54,665 bases of DNA from positions 1 through 54,665 of the forward strand of contig JANQMU010000086.1 of assembly GCA_028279875.1 (NCBI GenBank), read 5' to 3'. The DNA comes from Rhizobiaceae bacterium (GTDB taxonomy: Bacteria > Pseudomonadota > Alphaproteobacteria > Rhizobiales > Rhizobiaceae). Below are positions 43,256 to 51,883 of this stretch, one piece after another (positions within the stretch are counted from its first letter, which is position 1; every line of letters begins with the position of its first letter). The position numbers and the translations under genes were made by a program. The notes under the pieces are model-generated. The model was given only the letters and a program-made list of their open reading frames with translations. It was not told the DNA's origin and made no database searches.

Positions 43256-43608
43256 CGAATGATCGAGATCCTGTTTTGCAGAAACTGTTTGCCGAGTCTG
43301 AAGAGGATCTGGACGGCGATGTCTTCACCGCCCGAGTGATGTCGCAGGCCGGCAGGGTGAACCGTGTGTCGATTGCGCGGCGGCTCGTGCTCGGCATCCT
43401 GCTGCTGGTCTGTGCCTGGTTTGCCGCCGCCCCGTTGCTGCATGCATCCGCTCTTTTGACACAGGGCCTGCTCGCGCCGCTGCTTCCGCTTGAAAGCGGT
43501 TTGTTCACGCTGCTGCTTGCGCCGGTCAACAGCTATGCGGCGGGCCTGGCGCTGGTCCTTCTGGTCGTCGCGGCGGCCTGCAGGAGGCTGTTTTCCTCGC
43601 CCTGCTGA
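43252..43608 (+). CDS. Small membrane protein, candidate anti-sigma partner
   Basis: The 118-residue product has a 40-residue N-terminal cytoplasmic part (NDRDPVLQKLFAESEEDLDG) and two membrane segments (LVLGILLLVCAWFAAAPLL and NSYAAGLALVLLVVAAACR). It overlaps the ECF sigma gene by 4 bases. Position and layout fit an anti-sigma factor, but it has no Cys/His zinc-finger (ZAS) motif and no recognised anti-sigma domain, so that role is inferred from context alone. Confidence 0.6.
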   Translation: MTNDRDPVLQKLFAESEEDLDGDVFTARVMSQAGRVNRVSIARRLVLGILLLVCAWFAAAPLLHASALLTQGLLAPLLPLESGLFTLLLAPVNSYAAGLALVLLVVAAACRRLFSSPC

Positions 43609-43660
43609 CCGCCATCAAATGCGTCAGGGTCATCATGGAATGCTCTGGAACTGCGACCTA

Positions 43661-43688
43661 TTGCCGCGCCCCCTGAATCGGCTATACT
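43661..43688 (+). promoter_or_regulatory. Sigma-70-like promoter before the DUF2189 gene
   Basis: TTGCCG (43661-43666) and TATACT (43683-43688) are 16 bases apart, giving good -35 and -10 matches. Transcription would leave a leader of about 100 bases before the start at 43792. No gene is seen in 43609-43791. Confidence 0.5.
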
Positions 43689-43791
43689 GCCCTCAGTGAT
43701 GGTCGCGTAGGACCTGATCTGCACGCCATGACAGGCGCGATAGGCGGGTGCCGCGCATGACCATCCCAAATTGCCGGAGGGAGAGACGGTC

Positions 43792-44598
43792 ATGGCCAAT
43801 ATCCACATACTCAGGGGCGCGGGGCAAACAGTTGCACATCCGGATGTGCGGCGGATCGGCTATTCGGATGTCATCGACGCGCTCCGATCGGGATTGGCCG
43901 ATTTTTGGGAAAAACCCTCGCACTATGCCTTCATCTGCCTGGTCTATCCGATCGTCGGCGTTATCATGCTGACCTGGGCTTCGGGCGGCAATGTCGTGCA
44001 GTTGGTCTATCCGCTGCTGACGGGTTTTGCCCTGCTTGGGCCGATCGCCGCGATCGGCCTTTATGAAATCAGCCGACGCCGGGAACTCAACCTCGATACG
44101 TCCTGGCGTCATGCGCTGGAGGTCAGGAACTCACCGGCCATTCCGGCGATCCTGGCGCTGGGCCTGTTCCTGCTGGTGCTTTTCGTCGCCTGGATGTTCG
44201 CCGCCCAGTCAATTTATGAATGGCTCTACGGGTCGACGCTGCCCACCTCGATCTTCGGCTTTATCGCGGACGTGCTGACGACCCAGCGCGGCTGGACTCT
44301 CATCGTCGTCGGCAATGCCGTCGGTTTTGTCTTCGCCGTGGCGGTGCTGTGTACCACGGTCATCGCCTTTCCTCTGCTGCTGGACCGCGATGTCGGCCTT
44401 TATTCCGCCATCGGCACATCGGTCCGCGTCGTGCAGACCAACCCGCTGGAGATGGCGTTTTGGGGATTGATCATTGCCTTCGCCCTGGTGATCGGTGCCA
44501 TACCGATGCTGATCGGGCTGGCCATCATCATCCCGGTGCTCGGCCACTCCACCTGGCATCTCTATCGCAAGGTGGTCGCTCCCGATAAGGCGGGGTAA
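43792..44598 (+). CDS. DUF2189 integral membrane protein
   Basis: The 268-residue protein matches DUF2189, with an N-terminal basic region, then six hydrophobic segments including GFALLGPIAAIGLYEISRRR near residue 80 and a final LIGLAIIIPVLGHSTWHLYR segment. The family is of unknown function and often lies next to respiratory or stress genes; here the neighbour is the terminal oxidase cluster, convergent. ATG 43792 is preceded by GGAGGGAGA. Confidence 0.85.
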   Translation: MANIHILRGAGQTVAHPDVRRIGYSDVIDALRSGLADFWEKPSHYAFICLVYPIVGVIMLTWASGGNVVQLVYPLLTGFALLGPIAAIGLYEISRRRELNLDTSWRHALEVRNSPAIPAILALGLFLLVLFVAWMFAAQSIYEWLYGSTLPTSIFGFIADVLTTQRGWTLIVVGNAVGFVFAVAVLCTTVIAFPLLLDRDVGLYSAIGTSVRVVQTNPLEMAFWGLIIAFALVIGAIPMLIGLAIIIPVLGHSTWHLYRKVVAPDKAG

Positions 44599-44617
44599 TC
44601 GCGAACCGCAGCGCGAT
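44598..44617. terminator. Short hairpin between convergent genes
   Basis: ATCGCG (44598-44603) pairs with CGCGAT (44612-44617) between the DUF2189 stop and the oxidase subunit IV stop. It is a weak bidirectional terminator candidate without a T-run. Confidence 0.35.
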
Positions 44618-44620
44618 CGG

Positions 44621-44995
44621 TCAGTTGTTCACGAAATAGAAGCTTCGTGTCAGGAATGTGTAGTCGGATTCGATGGCCATGATGGCCACGAAGACGAGGA
44701 TCGCCACGGGCGGGATCAGGATGGCATAGCTGAGCGCCAGCCTCTCCCACGCCATATGCATGAACACCGCGACGATAAGGCCGGCCTTCAGCACCATGAA
44801 AATCAGGATGAGGGTCCAGCGAAGATAGCCCTGAAGTTGGACATAGTCGACGAAATAGGACGCCGCGCTGAGCACGAAAAGCCAGCCCCAGACGACGAAA
44901 TAGACCTTCAGCGGATGATGCTGGTGCTCTTCATCGCGATCGTCATCCGCATTGGCCGCCTGCGCCGGATCGTCGGCCGTTTTGGTGTGTTCCAT
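44621..44995 (-). CDS. Cytochrome c oxidase subunit IV family protein
   Basis: The 124-residue protein has a charged, His-rich N-terminus followed by three membrane segments (VYFVVWGWLFVLSAASYFVD, GYLRWTLILIFMVLKAGL, ILIPPVAILVFVAIM). The central FMVLKAGLIVAVFMHMxxE motif is typical of prokaryotic subunit IV (CyoD/CtaF). ATG 44995 has GAGG 7 bases upstream; the GTG at 45010 is the first in-frame codon but weaker. It is last in the oxidase operon. Confidence 0.88.
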   Translation of the reverse strand: MEHTKTADDPAQAANADDDRDEEHQHHPLKVYFVVWGWLFVLSAASYFVDYVQLQGYLRWTLILIFMVLKAGLIVAVFMHMAWERLALSYAILIPPVAILVFVAIMAIESDYTFLTRSFYFVNN

Positions 44996-45003
44996 ATCGT
45001 GCC

Positions 45004-45708
45004 TCACCACAGATAGAAAAATGCAAAGATAAAGACCCAGACAAGGTCGACGAAATGCCAGTAGAGGCCCATGATTTCGACGCTCTCATAATGGCCGCGC
45101 CGGCTGGTGAAGAAACCGCGGCGCCCCTCGTCATAGTCGCCGCGCCACACTTTGCGGGCGACGATCAGGAGGAAGATGACGCCGATAGTCACATGAGTGC
45201 CGTGAAAGCCGGTGATCATGAAGAAATTGGCGCCGAACTGTGCCGCGCCCCACGGATTGCCCCAGGGCCGGACCCCTTCGGAAATGAGCTTGGTCCACTC
45301 GAAGGCCTGCATGCCGACAAAGGCCGCGCCGAGGATCGCGGTGATCACCAGGAAGAGGGTTGTTTTGACGCGGTCGCGGCGATAGCCGTAATTCACGGCC
45401 ATGACCATCGTGCCGCTGCTCGAGATGAGCACGAATGTCATGATGGCGATGAGAATAAGCGGCAGATGGACGCCGAAGATTTCCAGCGCGAAGACCTCGC
45501 TGGCATTTGGCCAGGGCACGGTCGTCGACATGCGGCCGGTCATGTAGGACAGCAGGAAACTGCCGAAGATGAACGTGTCGCTGAGCAGGAAGATCCACAT
45601 CATCGACTTGCCCCAGGAGGCGGTCTTGAAGGCGCGCTGGTCCGAGGCCCAGTCGCGGACGACGCCGCTCCATCCGGGAGCCGGGGTTTGCTCGGGCGAG
45701 TGCGCCAT
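45004..45708 (-). CDS. coxP: Heme-copper oxidase subunit III (first copy by type)
   Basis: The 234-residue membrane protein has seven segments and the subunit III features SFFL-type FLLSDTFIFGSFLLSYMTGR near residue 40, MQAFEWTKL near 133, GFHGTHVTIGVIFLL near 165 and ESVEIMGLYWHFVDLVWVFI near 208. It binds phospholipid and stabilises subunit I. It follows another subunit III gene after 12 bases. The paired subunit III arrangement is as in Bradyrhizobium coxMNOP. Confidence 0.9.
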   Translation of the reverse strand: MAHSPEQTPAPGWSGVVRDWASDQRAFKTASWGKSMMWIFLLSDTFIFGSFLLSYMTGRMSTTVPWPNASEVFALEIFGVHLPLILIAIMTFVLISSSGTMVMAVNYGYRRDRVKTTLFLVITAILGAAFVGMQAFEWTKLISEGVRPWGNPWGAAQFGANFFMITGFHGTHVTIGVIFLLIVARKVWRGDYDEGRRGFFTSRRGHYESVEIMGLYWHFVDLVWVFIFAFFYLW

Positions 45709-45720
45709 GGTCGTTCCTCC

Positions 45721-46425
45721 CTAGGCGATCAACTGTCTGCAGATATCGGCGAATTCATTGAACCACCCGGCCAGCAGGGCAATGATGACGAACCAGACGA
45801 GCAGCATGAAATGCCAGTAGGTCGCACACAATTCGGTGCTCATGCGAAGCCGGTCCGATACCGCCGCCGCCCGGGCCCGCAGCGCGGCGCGGCCGAGGAC
45901 CAGCAATCCGCCGATCATGTGAAGTCCGTGCACAGCGGTGATCAGATAGAAAAAGCTGCTGGCCGGGTTGGACGAACCGTAATAGCCGAGGGCGGCGATG
46001 TCGTGCCATGCCAGCCCCTGGCCGACCAGGAAGAGAAGCGTCGCAATGCCGGCCGCCAGCAGGTCCTGCCGCAGCGATGTCAGCCGGCCGTTGCGGGCGG
46101 CGATCACCGCGAAGTGCATGGCGACGCTGCTCAAAACCAGAATGCCCGTATTGAGCCACAGGATGCGCGGCATCGCCAGCGTCCGCCAGTCGGGCAGTTC
46201 CATGCGCATGAAATAGGCGCTGATGAAGAGCGCGAACAGCGCCCCGACAACAGCCAGGAAGAAACCGAGGCCGACTTTTACCGCCGGCAGATCGACGGCT
46301 TCCGTGCCCGGCGCCAGGCCGCTTGCACCGGTTTCCAGCCACGGTTTGGACATCAGCCGCTGGCCGGCCAGCCACCAGCCGGCAATCACGGCGACGATCG
46401 CCAGGAAGATCAGGATCGCGATCAT
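45721..46425 (-). CDS. coxO: Second heme-copper oxidase subunit III
   Basis: The 234-residue protein also has seven membrane segments, with FFLAVVGALFALFISAYFMR near residue 55, VHGLHMIGGLLVLGRAAL near 168 and ELCATYWHFMLLVWFVIIAL near 198. The His-x2-Met and WHFMLLVW elements are subunit III-like, but the N-terminus is unlike the other copy. It overlaps subunit I by 4 bases. The coxO/coxP letters are assigned by order only. Confidence 0.85.
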   Translation of the reverse strand: MIAILIFLAIVAVIAGWWLAGQRLMSKPWLETGASGLAPGTEAVDLPAVKVGLGFFLAVVGALFALFISAYFMRMELPDWRTLAMPRILWLNTGILVLSSVAMHFAVIAARNGRLTSLRQDLLAAGIATLLFLVGQGLAWHDIAALGYYGSSNPASSFFYLITAVHGLHMIGGLLVLGRAALRARAAAVSDRLRMSTELCATYWHFMLLVWFVIIALLAGWFNEFADICRQLIA

Positions 46426-48197
46426 GAGGCAGTACTGCCAGCGGGCCGCTGCCAGGGATCGTTTTGCGCCAGATAATCTTCCGGTGCGCCCGGCACGCTG
46501 TAATCATAGGCCCAGCGATAGACGATCGGCAGTTCCTTGCCGAAATTGCCGTGTTCCGGCGGGGTTGCCGGGGTCTGCCATTCGAGCGTCGTTGCCCGCC
46601 AGGGATTGCCGCCCGATTCCTTGCCGTAGCGAAGGCTCCAGAACAGGTTGAACATGAAGACCACCTGGGCAAAGCCGACGATCAGCGCGGCGACCGAGAT
46701 GAAGGAATTGAGCGAATGCAGCGAATCCGTCACGAACGACGCATCGCCGAGTTCGTGATAGCGGCGCGGCACGCCGACCAGCCCGACATAATGCATCGGG
46801 AAGAAGATCGCATAGGCGCCGATAAATGTGATCCAGAAATGAAAATGGCCCATCGCCTCGTTCATCATGCGGCCGGTCATCTTCGGATACCAGTGGTAGA
46901 TCGCACCATAGATGACCATGACCGGCGCGACGCCCATCACCATATGAAAATGCGCCACCACGAACATCGTGTCCGAAAGCGGCACGTCGACAACCACATT
47001 GCCGAGGAACAGCCCGGTCAGCCCGCCATTGACGAAAGTAACGATGAAGCCGATCGCAAACAGCATCGGCAGCGTCAGGTGGATGTCGCCGCGCCACAGG
47101 GTCAGAACCCAGTTATACACCTTGATGGCGGTTGGAATGGCGATGATCAGTGTCGTGGTGGCGAAGAAGAAGCCGAAATAGGGATCCATGCCGCTGACAT
47201 ACATATGGTGCGCCCAGACGATGAAGCTGAGTGCGCCAATGCCGACAATGGCCCAGACCATCATGCGGTAGCCGAAGATGTTCTTGCGCGCATGGGTGCT
47301 GATCAGGTCGGAGACGATGCCGAAGGCCGGCAGGGCGACGATATAGACTTCCGGGTGGCCGAAGAACCAGAACAGGTGCTGAAACAGGATCGGACTGCCG
47401 CCGCCATATTCCAGCTGCTCGCCGAATTCCACCAGGGCCGGCATGAAGAAGCTGGTGCCCAGCAGCCGGTCGAGCAGCATCATCACCGTGGCGACGAACA
47501 GGGCCGGGAACGCCAGCAGCGCCATGACGGTGGCGGTGAAGATGCCCCACACGGTGAGCGGCATGCGCATCAGGGTCATGCCGCGGGTGCGGGCCTGGAG
47601 CACCGTGACCACGTAATTGAGGCCGCCCATGGTGAAGCCGACGATGAACAGCATCAGGGACACCAGCATCAGGATGATGCCCGCCTGCTGGCCGCCCGGC
47701 GTGCCGGTCATGATGGCCTGCGGCGGATACAGCGTCCAGCCGGCCCCGGTCGGGCCGCCGGGTGCGAAGAAGCTGGCGACGAGCACCAGCACCGCCAGCA
47801 GATAGACCCAGAAGCTCAGCATGTTGACATAGGGAAACACCATGTCCCGGGCGCCGACCATCAGCGGGATGAGATAATTGCCGAAGCCGCCCAGAAACAG
47901 CGCGGTCAGCAGATAGACCACCATGATCATGCCGTGCATGGTGATGAACTGGTAATAGGCCTCCGGCGTGATGAAATCGAAGGTGCCGGGAAATCCGAGT
48001 TGCAGCCGGATCAGCCAGGACAGCACCAGCGCCACGAGACCGATGGCGATGGCCGTTGCCGAATACTGGATCGCAATGACCTTGGCGTCCTGCGAGAAGA
48101 CGTATTTCGTCCACCAGCTATGGGGGTGATAGAGCTCGACCTCCGGGACCTCCGCTGGCGGAACGAGATCCGCGGCATGGGGCGTGGTGTCCGCCAT
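46422..48197 (-). CDS. coxN: Cytochrome c oxidase subunit I
   Basis: The 591-residue protein has 12 membrane segments. The heme-copper ligands are visible: FFGHPEVYIVALPAFG near residue 291, AHHMYVSGMD near 340 and VVAHFHMVMG near 425, together with the K-channel region TTLIIAIPTAIKVYNW near 357. HPEVY holds both the Tyr cross-linked to His and the D-channel Glu, as in A-type oxidases. It reduces O2 to water while pumping protons at the inner membrane. The C-terminus is about 70 residues past the last segment. Confidence 0.95.
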   Translation of the reverse strand: MADTTPHAADLVPPAEVPEVELYHPHSWWTKYVFSQDAKVIAIQYSATAIAIGLVALVLSWLIRLQLGFPGTFDFITPEAYYQFITMHGMIMVVYLLTALFLGGFGNYLIPLMVGARDMVFPYVNMLSFWVYLLAVLVLVASFFAPGGPTGAGWTLYPPQAIMTGTPGGQQAGIILMLVSLMLFIVGFTMGGLNYVVTVLQARTRGMTLMRMPLTVWGIFTATVMALLAFPALFVATVMMLLDRLLGTSFFMPALVEFGEQLEYGGGSPILFQHLFWFFGHPEVYIVALPAFGIVSDLISTHARKNIFGYRMMVWAIVGIGALSFIVWAHHMYVSGMDPYFGFFFATTTLIIAIPTAIKVYNWVLTLWRGDIHLTLPMLFAIGFIVTFVNGGLTGLFLGNVVVDVPLSDTMFVVAHFHMVMGVAPVMVIYGAIYHWYPKMTGRMMNEAMGHFHFWITFIGAYAIFFPMHYVGLVGVPRRYHELGDASFVTDSLHSLNSFISVAALIVGFAQVVFMFNLFWSLRYGKESGGNPWRATTLEWQTPATPPEHGNFGKELPIVYRWAYDYSVPGAPEDYLAQNDPWQRPAGSTAS

Positions 48198-48294
48198 GGT
48201 TTCCCTCCTCCATTAGGCAGCCTTGATGTCGCGATTCATCCTCGGCTGCTCAAAACACGCACCGTCGGACGTGCCAGTCCGACTGTTTTACGCC

Positions 48295-49134
48295 TCATGG
48301 CTGGTCCTGTTCTGCCTGACTGAGGCGCAGGGGCGCCTCGGTCTGCGCCATCAACTGCTCAAACGTATCCTGCTCGGCCAGCCATTCCTGGTAGTCCTCC
48401 TCGGTGTCGACAACCACGAAGCCGCGCATATGCGGGTGGCCGGTGCCGCACAGTTCGGCGCACAGGATCTCGAATGTTCCCGTCCGCGTCGGGGTAAACC
48501 AGAAATAGGTCACCATTCCGGGAACCATGTCCATTTTGGCCCGGAACTCGGGCACGTAGAAATCGTGCAGCACGTCGGCCGACCGCAGCAGCATCTTGAT
48601 CGGCTTGCCGATGGGCACGTGCAGATCGTCGGCTTCGATCACCACATCGTCCTGCGCCGACGCATCGCTCGGATTGATGCCCAGCGGGTTGTCGAAGTCG
48701 ATCAGCCGGTTGTCCGATTTGCCCAATTTGCCGTCGGCACCCGGCAGCCGGAAATTCCACTGCCATTGCTGTCCGAGGACCTCGATTTCCGTCGCCTCGT
48801 CGGGCACGGTGATGAACTGGCCCCAGATGATCAGCCCGGGCGCGAGCATCGCCGCCACGCCAATGCCGGTGACGATCGTTAGCCCCCATTCCAGCTTGTT
48901 GTTTTCCGGCTCATAGGCGGCCTTGCGGCCTTCCTTGTGGCGGAACCGGATGACGCAATAGGCCATGAATAGAATGACCGCCGTAAAGACGACACCGGTG
49001 ATCCAGAATGTAATGACAAGTGTATCGTCGATATAGCCCCAGTTGGAGGCAATCGGGGTCCACCACCAGGGACTCAATACATGAAAAAGAATTGAGCCGG
49101 CAACAACGATAACCAATATTAACGCAATGGCCAT
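48295..49134 (-). CDS. coxM: Cytochrome c oxidase subunit II
   Basis: The 279-residue protein has two N-terminal membrane segments and a periplasmic CuA domain. CuA ligands are visible in HDFYVPEFRAKMDMVPGM near residue 195 and CAELCGTGHPHM near 232. ATG 49134 is chosen because GGGGGAGAGGAT lies just upstream; the frame stays open to 49419 without similarity. It is first in the oxidase operon and receives electrons from cytochrome c. It has no fused cytochrome c domain. Confidence 0.94.
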   Translation of the reverse strand: MAIALILVIVVAGSILFHVLSPWWWTPIASNWGYIDDTLVITFWITGVVFTAVILFMAYCVIRFRHKEGRKAAYEPENNKLEWGLTIVTGIGVAAMLAPGLIIWGQFITVPDEATEIEVLGQQWQWNFRLPGADGKLGKSDNRLIDFDNPLGINPSDASAQDDVVIEADDLHVPIGKPIKMLLRSADVLHDFYVPEFRAKMDMVPGMVTYFWFTPTRTGTFEILCAELCGTGHPHMRGFVVVDTEEDYQEWLAEQDTFEQLMAQTEAPLRLSQAEQDQP

Positions 49135-49673
49135 ATCCTCTCCCCCTCGGCCAATACTGCTCCGCCGCGAAACATGGGACCAATTGCTGATCGCAATACA
49201 ATAGCAAAGGTTGGCCTGAAATCCTAGATGACCGCGCCGGCGGGCCGGCTGGCACCGGCTGCCGGCCCCGTGCCCGTCACCGAAGCCGCTGAAATCGCGC
49301 GACAATTCCCGACCTCGCAAAGCTGCCGACGGTCGTGCCATGTCGGCAGTCATCCACAGGGCGGATGACATGGGAACGACGACGGATGCGCGGCTACGGC
49401 CTCGATTCGAAGCGCCCATCGACCGCCGACAACCGGCCGGACTCAGTCGCGTGGTCGAGCCGTCCTTATTACTGTGATCTTTCCGATCGACACCATTCCG
49501 CGGCCATCATCGGCTGCCGAATTGAGGCCTTGCGGCGTATTCGTATGCCGGCTGTTTCAGCCGTTCGGCAGGTACCAAATCGACGGCAGAAAGTGCCCGT
49601 TACAGGCATCCAAGACCACGTATTTAACCGGCTTCTTATCCGGAAAAGCGTTGGTAGCCAATCCGGGCAGGTT
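49135..49673. other. Intergenic region between oxidase operon and cyclase gene; no gene supported
   Basis: The 539 bases hold the oxidase promoter and the end region of the cyclase gene. A perfect 8-bp hairpin, GGGCCGGC (49242-49249) with GCCGGCCC (49261-49268), is visible. A 77-codon plus-strand frame at 49474-49707 has no recognisable features and overlaps the cyclase end, so I do not call it. Nothing else is clear. Confidence 0.4.
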
Positions 49674-51455
49674 CTATTGCGCGGTTTTCAGATCCGCCGC
49701 GAATTGAGTTGTATCCCGCTGGTCGGTGAACTGGCTCTGGGCGATCCAGTTTTCGGGACGGAAGGCCGGATCGATCGCCAGGATCGACTGGTAGCTTGCT
49801 CTGGCTTCGGCAATGCGGCCCTTGCGCACCTGGGCGATCACGAGGCCGATATGCGCCCGCAGATAATCCGGGTCGCCGGCGACGACGGACAGGAAGATCT
49901 TCAGCGCGTCGTCCGTTTTGCCGTCCGACATCAGGGCAAGGCCGAGATTGGTGTACATCCAGGAGGCCGGTTGCGGAATGATCTTCAGCGCCCGTTTGTA
50001 CTGCTTGATCGCCTTGTCCCGCTCGCCATGCATCCACAGCATGTTCGCATAATAGGCCAGCAGCTCGCCATTGCGCGGTGCTGCCTGGATCGACTTGGCC
50101 ATCGTCTCCAGGGATTTATCCAGATTGCCCTGGGCGCGCTCGACATAGGCCATCAGGGCCGTGGCATAGGGGTCCGACCGCGAGATTTTCCGCGCCATCT
50201 TGGCACGGCGCAGCGCCCGGCCGAGGCTTTTCTTCGGGTCGCTCGTCCAGCCCAGCCGGATGGAGTCGAGATGACTGAAACCGATCGCCACGATCGCCGG
50301 CACGAATGTCGGGTCGAGTTCGAGCGCGGCCGCGAAATGATCGCGCGCCGCGCGATTGCTTTCGCTCGTGTAGCGGGCCTCGCTCATCCGTCCCAGATGA
50401 AATTGTTCCCAGGCCGCCAGCGAGGTGTTGCGACCCGACCAGATTTGCGCGCTTTCCCCTTCGGTCAGCTTGATCTGGAGGGCGGTGATCACCGCCATGG
50501 TGATGCGTTCCTGGGCATCGTAGCTGGCATCGTTGCGGAAGTCGAAACGGTCGGACCAGATGGCCTGGCCATCCCGCCGGTCGATCAGGTGGCAGGTGAT
50601 CCTCAGACGGTCGCCGTTCCTGACCTGACCGGTGATCTCATAGGTCGCGCCGTCATGATCCTGGTTCATCGCATCGATGCTGCGGAAGACGTCTGAAAAG
50701 ACGCTCAGCGTGGTGATCAGTTCCTCGCAAAGCCCGTCGGCGAAGACCGCCGCCCGGGTCGCATCGCCTGCGGCGCGGAAAGGCCTGATGAGAATCGTCG
50801 GTTTGTCGCGCGGGATTCCGTTGAGGTCGCGGACCGGTCCGACGGCCTCCTGTGTCCCCGGCTTTTCGAGCGGCTCGTCCCCGGCGGGCGCGTCGCCTTC
50901 GATCTGCATTTCGAAAGCGCCGATCGGCTCATCGATGTTTTTGAGGTCGAGATAACCGATCTTGTGCAGCGGGAAGCGCGGTTTTCCGGGCAGGCTGTCG
51001 CGAAAGGTCTGCGACATGACGATCCCGCCGATCGGAGCCGCACCCTGCAGCCGCGACGCGATATTGATGGCGACGCCCAGATAATCGCCGGACTGTTCGT
51101 AAACGTCGCCGACATGAAGGCCCACGCGAAAATTCAGGGCCACCTGGCCCGGATCATAGCCGATCGGCTTGAGAAACTTGACGGCGGCATCCAGCGCGTC
51201 GCCGGATGTGCCGAAAAGCGCCAGCAGGAAATCGCCGGGCAGAGCGGCCACCAGCCCGCGATTGGCCGAGACGATCTCACGCATTCTCTCCCGGTGCCGG
51301 TTCAGGCTGTGGATCGTGCCCTCCGGATCCTCCGGCAGCAGACGCGAAAACCCGGCCGCATCGGCAACCAGAACCGCCTTCAGGGCACGGTTGAAACCGT
51401 GATCCTGGTCGAGCTCGAACAGATCCTGATTGTTTGGTGTATCACCACCAGACAT
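49674..51455 (-). CDS. Class III adenylate/guanylate cyclase with TolB-like region and TPR repeats
   Basis: The 593-residue protein has a class III cyclase domain (about 25-185). Metal Asp residues are in VADAAGFSRLL (D32) and ALPGDFLLALF (D75), Asn and Arg of the transition-state site in INIASRL (N131, R135), and Lys in LDLKNIDEP (K172). A TolB-like region follows (about 215-320) and TPR-like repeats from about 380 to 560. This matches a large family of rhizobial cyclases. There is no signal peptide. It begins 36 bases after the small candidate precursor gene on the same strand, so they may be co-transcribed. Confidence 0.88.
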   Translation of the reverse strand: MSGGDTPNNQDLFELDQDHGFNRALKAVLVADAAGFSRLLPEDPEGTIHSLNRHRERMREIVSANRGLVAALPGDFLLALFGTSGDALDAAVKFLKPIGYDPGQVALNFRVGLHVGDVYEQSGDYLGVAINIASRLQGAAPIGGIVMSQTFRDSLPGKPRFPLHKIGYLDLKNIDEPIGAFEMQIEGDAPAGDEPLEKPGTQEAVGPVRDLNGIPRDKPTILIRPFRAAGDATRAAVFADGLCEELITTLSVFSDVFRSIDAMNQDHDGATYEITGQVRNGDRLRITCHLIDRRDGQAIWSDRFDFRNDASYDAQERITMAVITALQIKLTEGESAQIWSGRNTSLAAWEQFHLGRMSEARYTSESNRAARDHFAAALELDPTFVPAIVAIGFSHLDSIRLGWTSDPKKSLGRALRRAKMARKISRSDPYATALMAYVERAQGNLDKSLETMAKSIQAAPRNGELLAYYANMLWMHGERDKAIKQYKRALKIIPQPASWMYTNLGLALMSDGKTDDALKIFLSVVAGDPDYLRAHIGLVIAQVRKGRIAEARASYQSILAIDPAFRPENWIAQSQFTDQRDTTQFAADLKTAQ

Positions 51456-51491
51456 GAGAGGAGATAACCTCCCGCTTCCGGCCCCGAATTT

Positions 51492-51791
51492 CTAGGAAGC
51501 GCACCCCATAATGACAATCGACCCCATTGCCTCATGCGCAAGCTTGTTTCCACTGTAGACTTTCCCGCCGAGGAAAGGAATGACGATGTGGATCTCGTCG
51601 GCGCTGTCGTAAACGAGATTGATTTTCGAACTGAACGGATCCTTGAAAAGAGCCGCGACGTCCTGCTGGTTCCGGCTGATTGCCGCCGCGCTGAGTGCAC
51701 CGGCCTGACCGCCGGTGTTCTCGGCGATTTTCAAAACGGCTTCGCCCAGCGTTTCGGAAGATACATTGTCTTTCAGTAAGAGTCTGGCCAT
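51492..51791 (-). CDS. Candidate RiPP precursor peptide (NHLP-like leader, Gly-Gly, 23-residue core)
   Basis: The 99-residue product starts at ATG 51791 with AGAGGA 8 bases upstream; a longer in-frame start at 51869 lacks a good site. Residues 58-72 (INLVYDSADEIHIVIP) resemble the end of nitrile hydratase-like leader peptides (NHLP). They are followed by Phe-Leu-Gly-Gly (73-76), which would be a double-glycine cleavage site. The remaining 77-99 contain Tyr79, Ser80, Ser91, Cys97 and Ser99 and end in MGCAS. It is divergent from a YcaO gene. All this fits a thiazole/oxazole-modified or thioamidated peptide. The similarity is by eye; the N-terminal half of NHLP is not clear, and a small folded protein is the alternative. 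Confidence 0.5.
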   Translation of the reverse strand: MARLLLKDNVSSETLGEAVLKIAENTGGQAGALSAAAISRNQQDVAALFKDPFSSKINLVYDSADEIHIVIPFLGGKVYSGNKLAHEAMGSIVIMGCAS

Positions 51792-51818
51792 GGATGTTGT
51801 CCTCTTTTGTTGATAGAC

Positions 51819-51846
51819 ACGGTCATTCGACAGTCGCCAACGGTCA
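51819..51846. promoter_or_regulatory. Direct repeat in the divergent precursor/YcaO promoter
   Basis: ACGGTCA occurs at 51819-51825 and 51840-51846, 21 bases apart, two helical turns. It lies in the 92-base gap between the two starts and could be a shared regulator site. No other element is clear. Confidence 0.35.
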
Positions 51847-51883
51847 AAGTCAAACTGAAAATCTTTCATAACGGGTCGATGGC

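Noticed and set aside
46464..48323. 619-codon plus-strand frame opposite oxidase subunit I
   Set aside because: Composition is typical of an antisense frame and the opposite strand encodes an unmistakable oxidase subunit.
49474..49707. 77-codon plus-strand frame before the cyclase gene
   Set aside because: It has no motif and overlaps the cyclase end on the opposite strand; too weak to call.
51792..51869. Extended start at 51869 for the candidate precursor
   Set aside because: The extra 26 residues are not preceded by a ribosome-binding site, whereas ATG 51791 has AGAGGA at good spacing. It remains possible.
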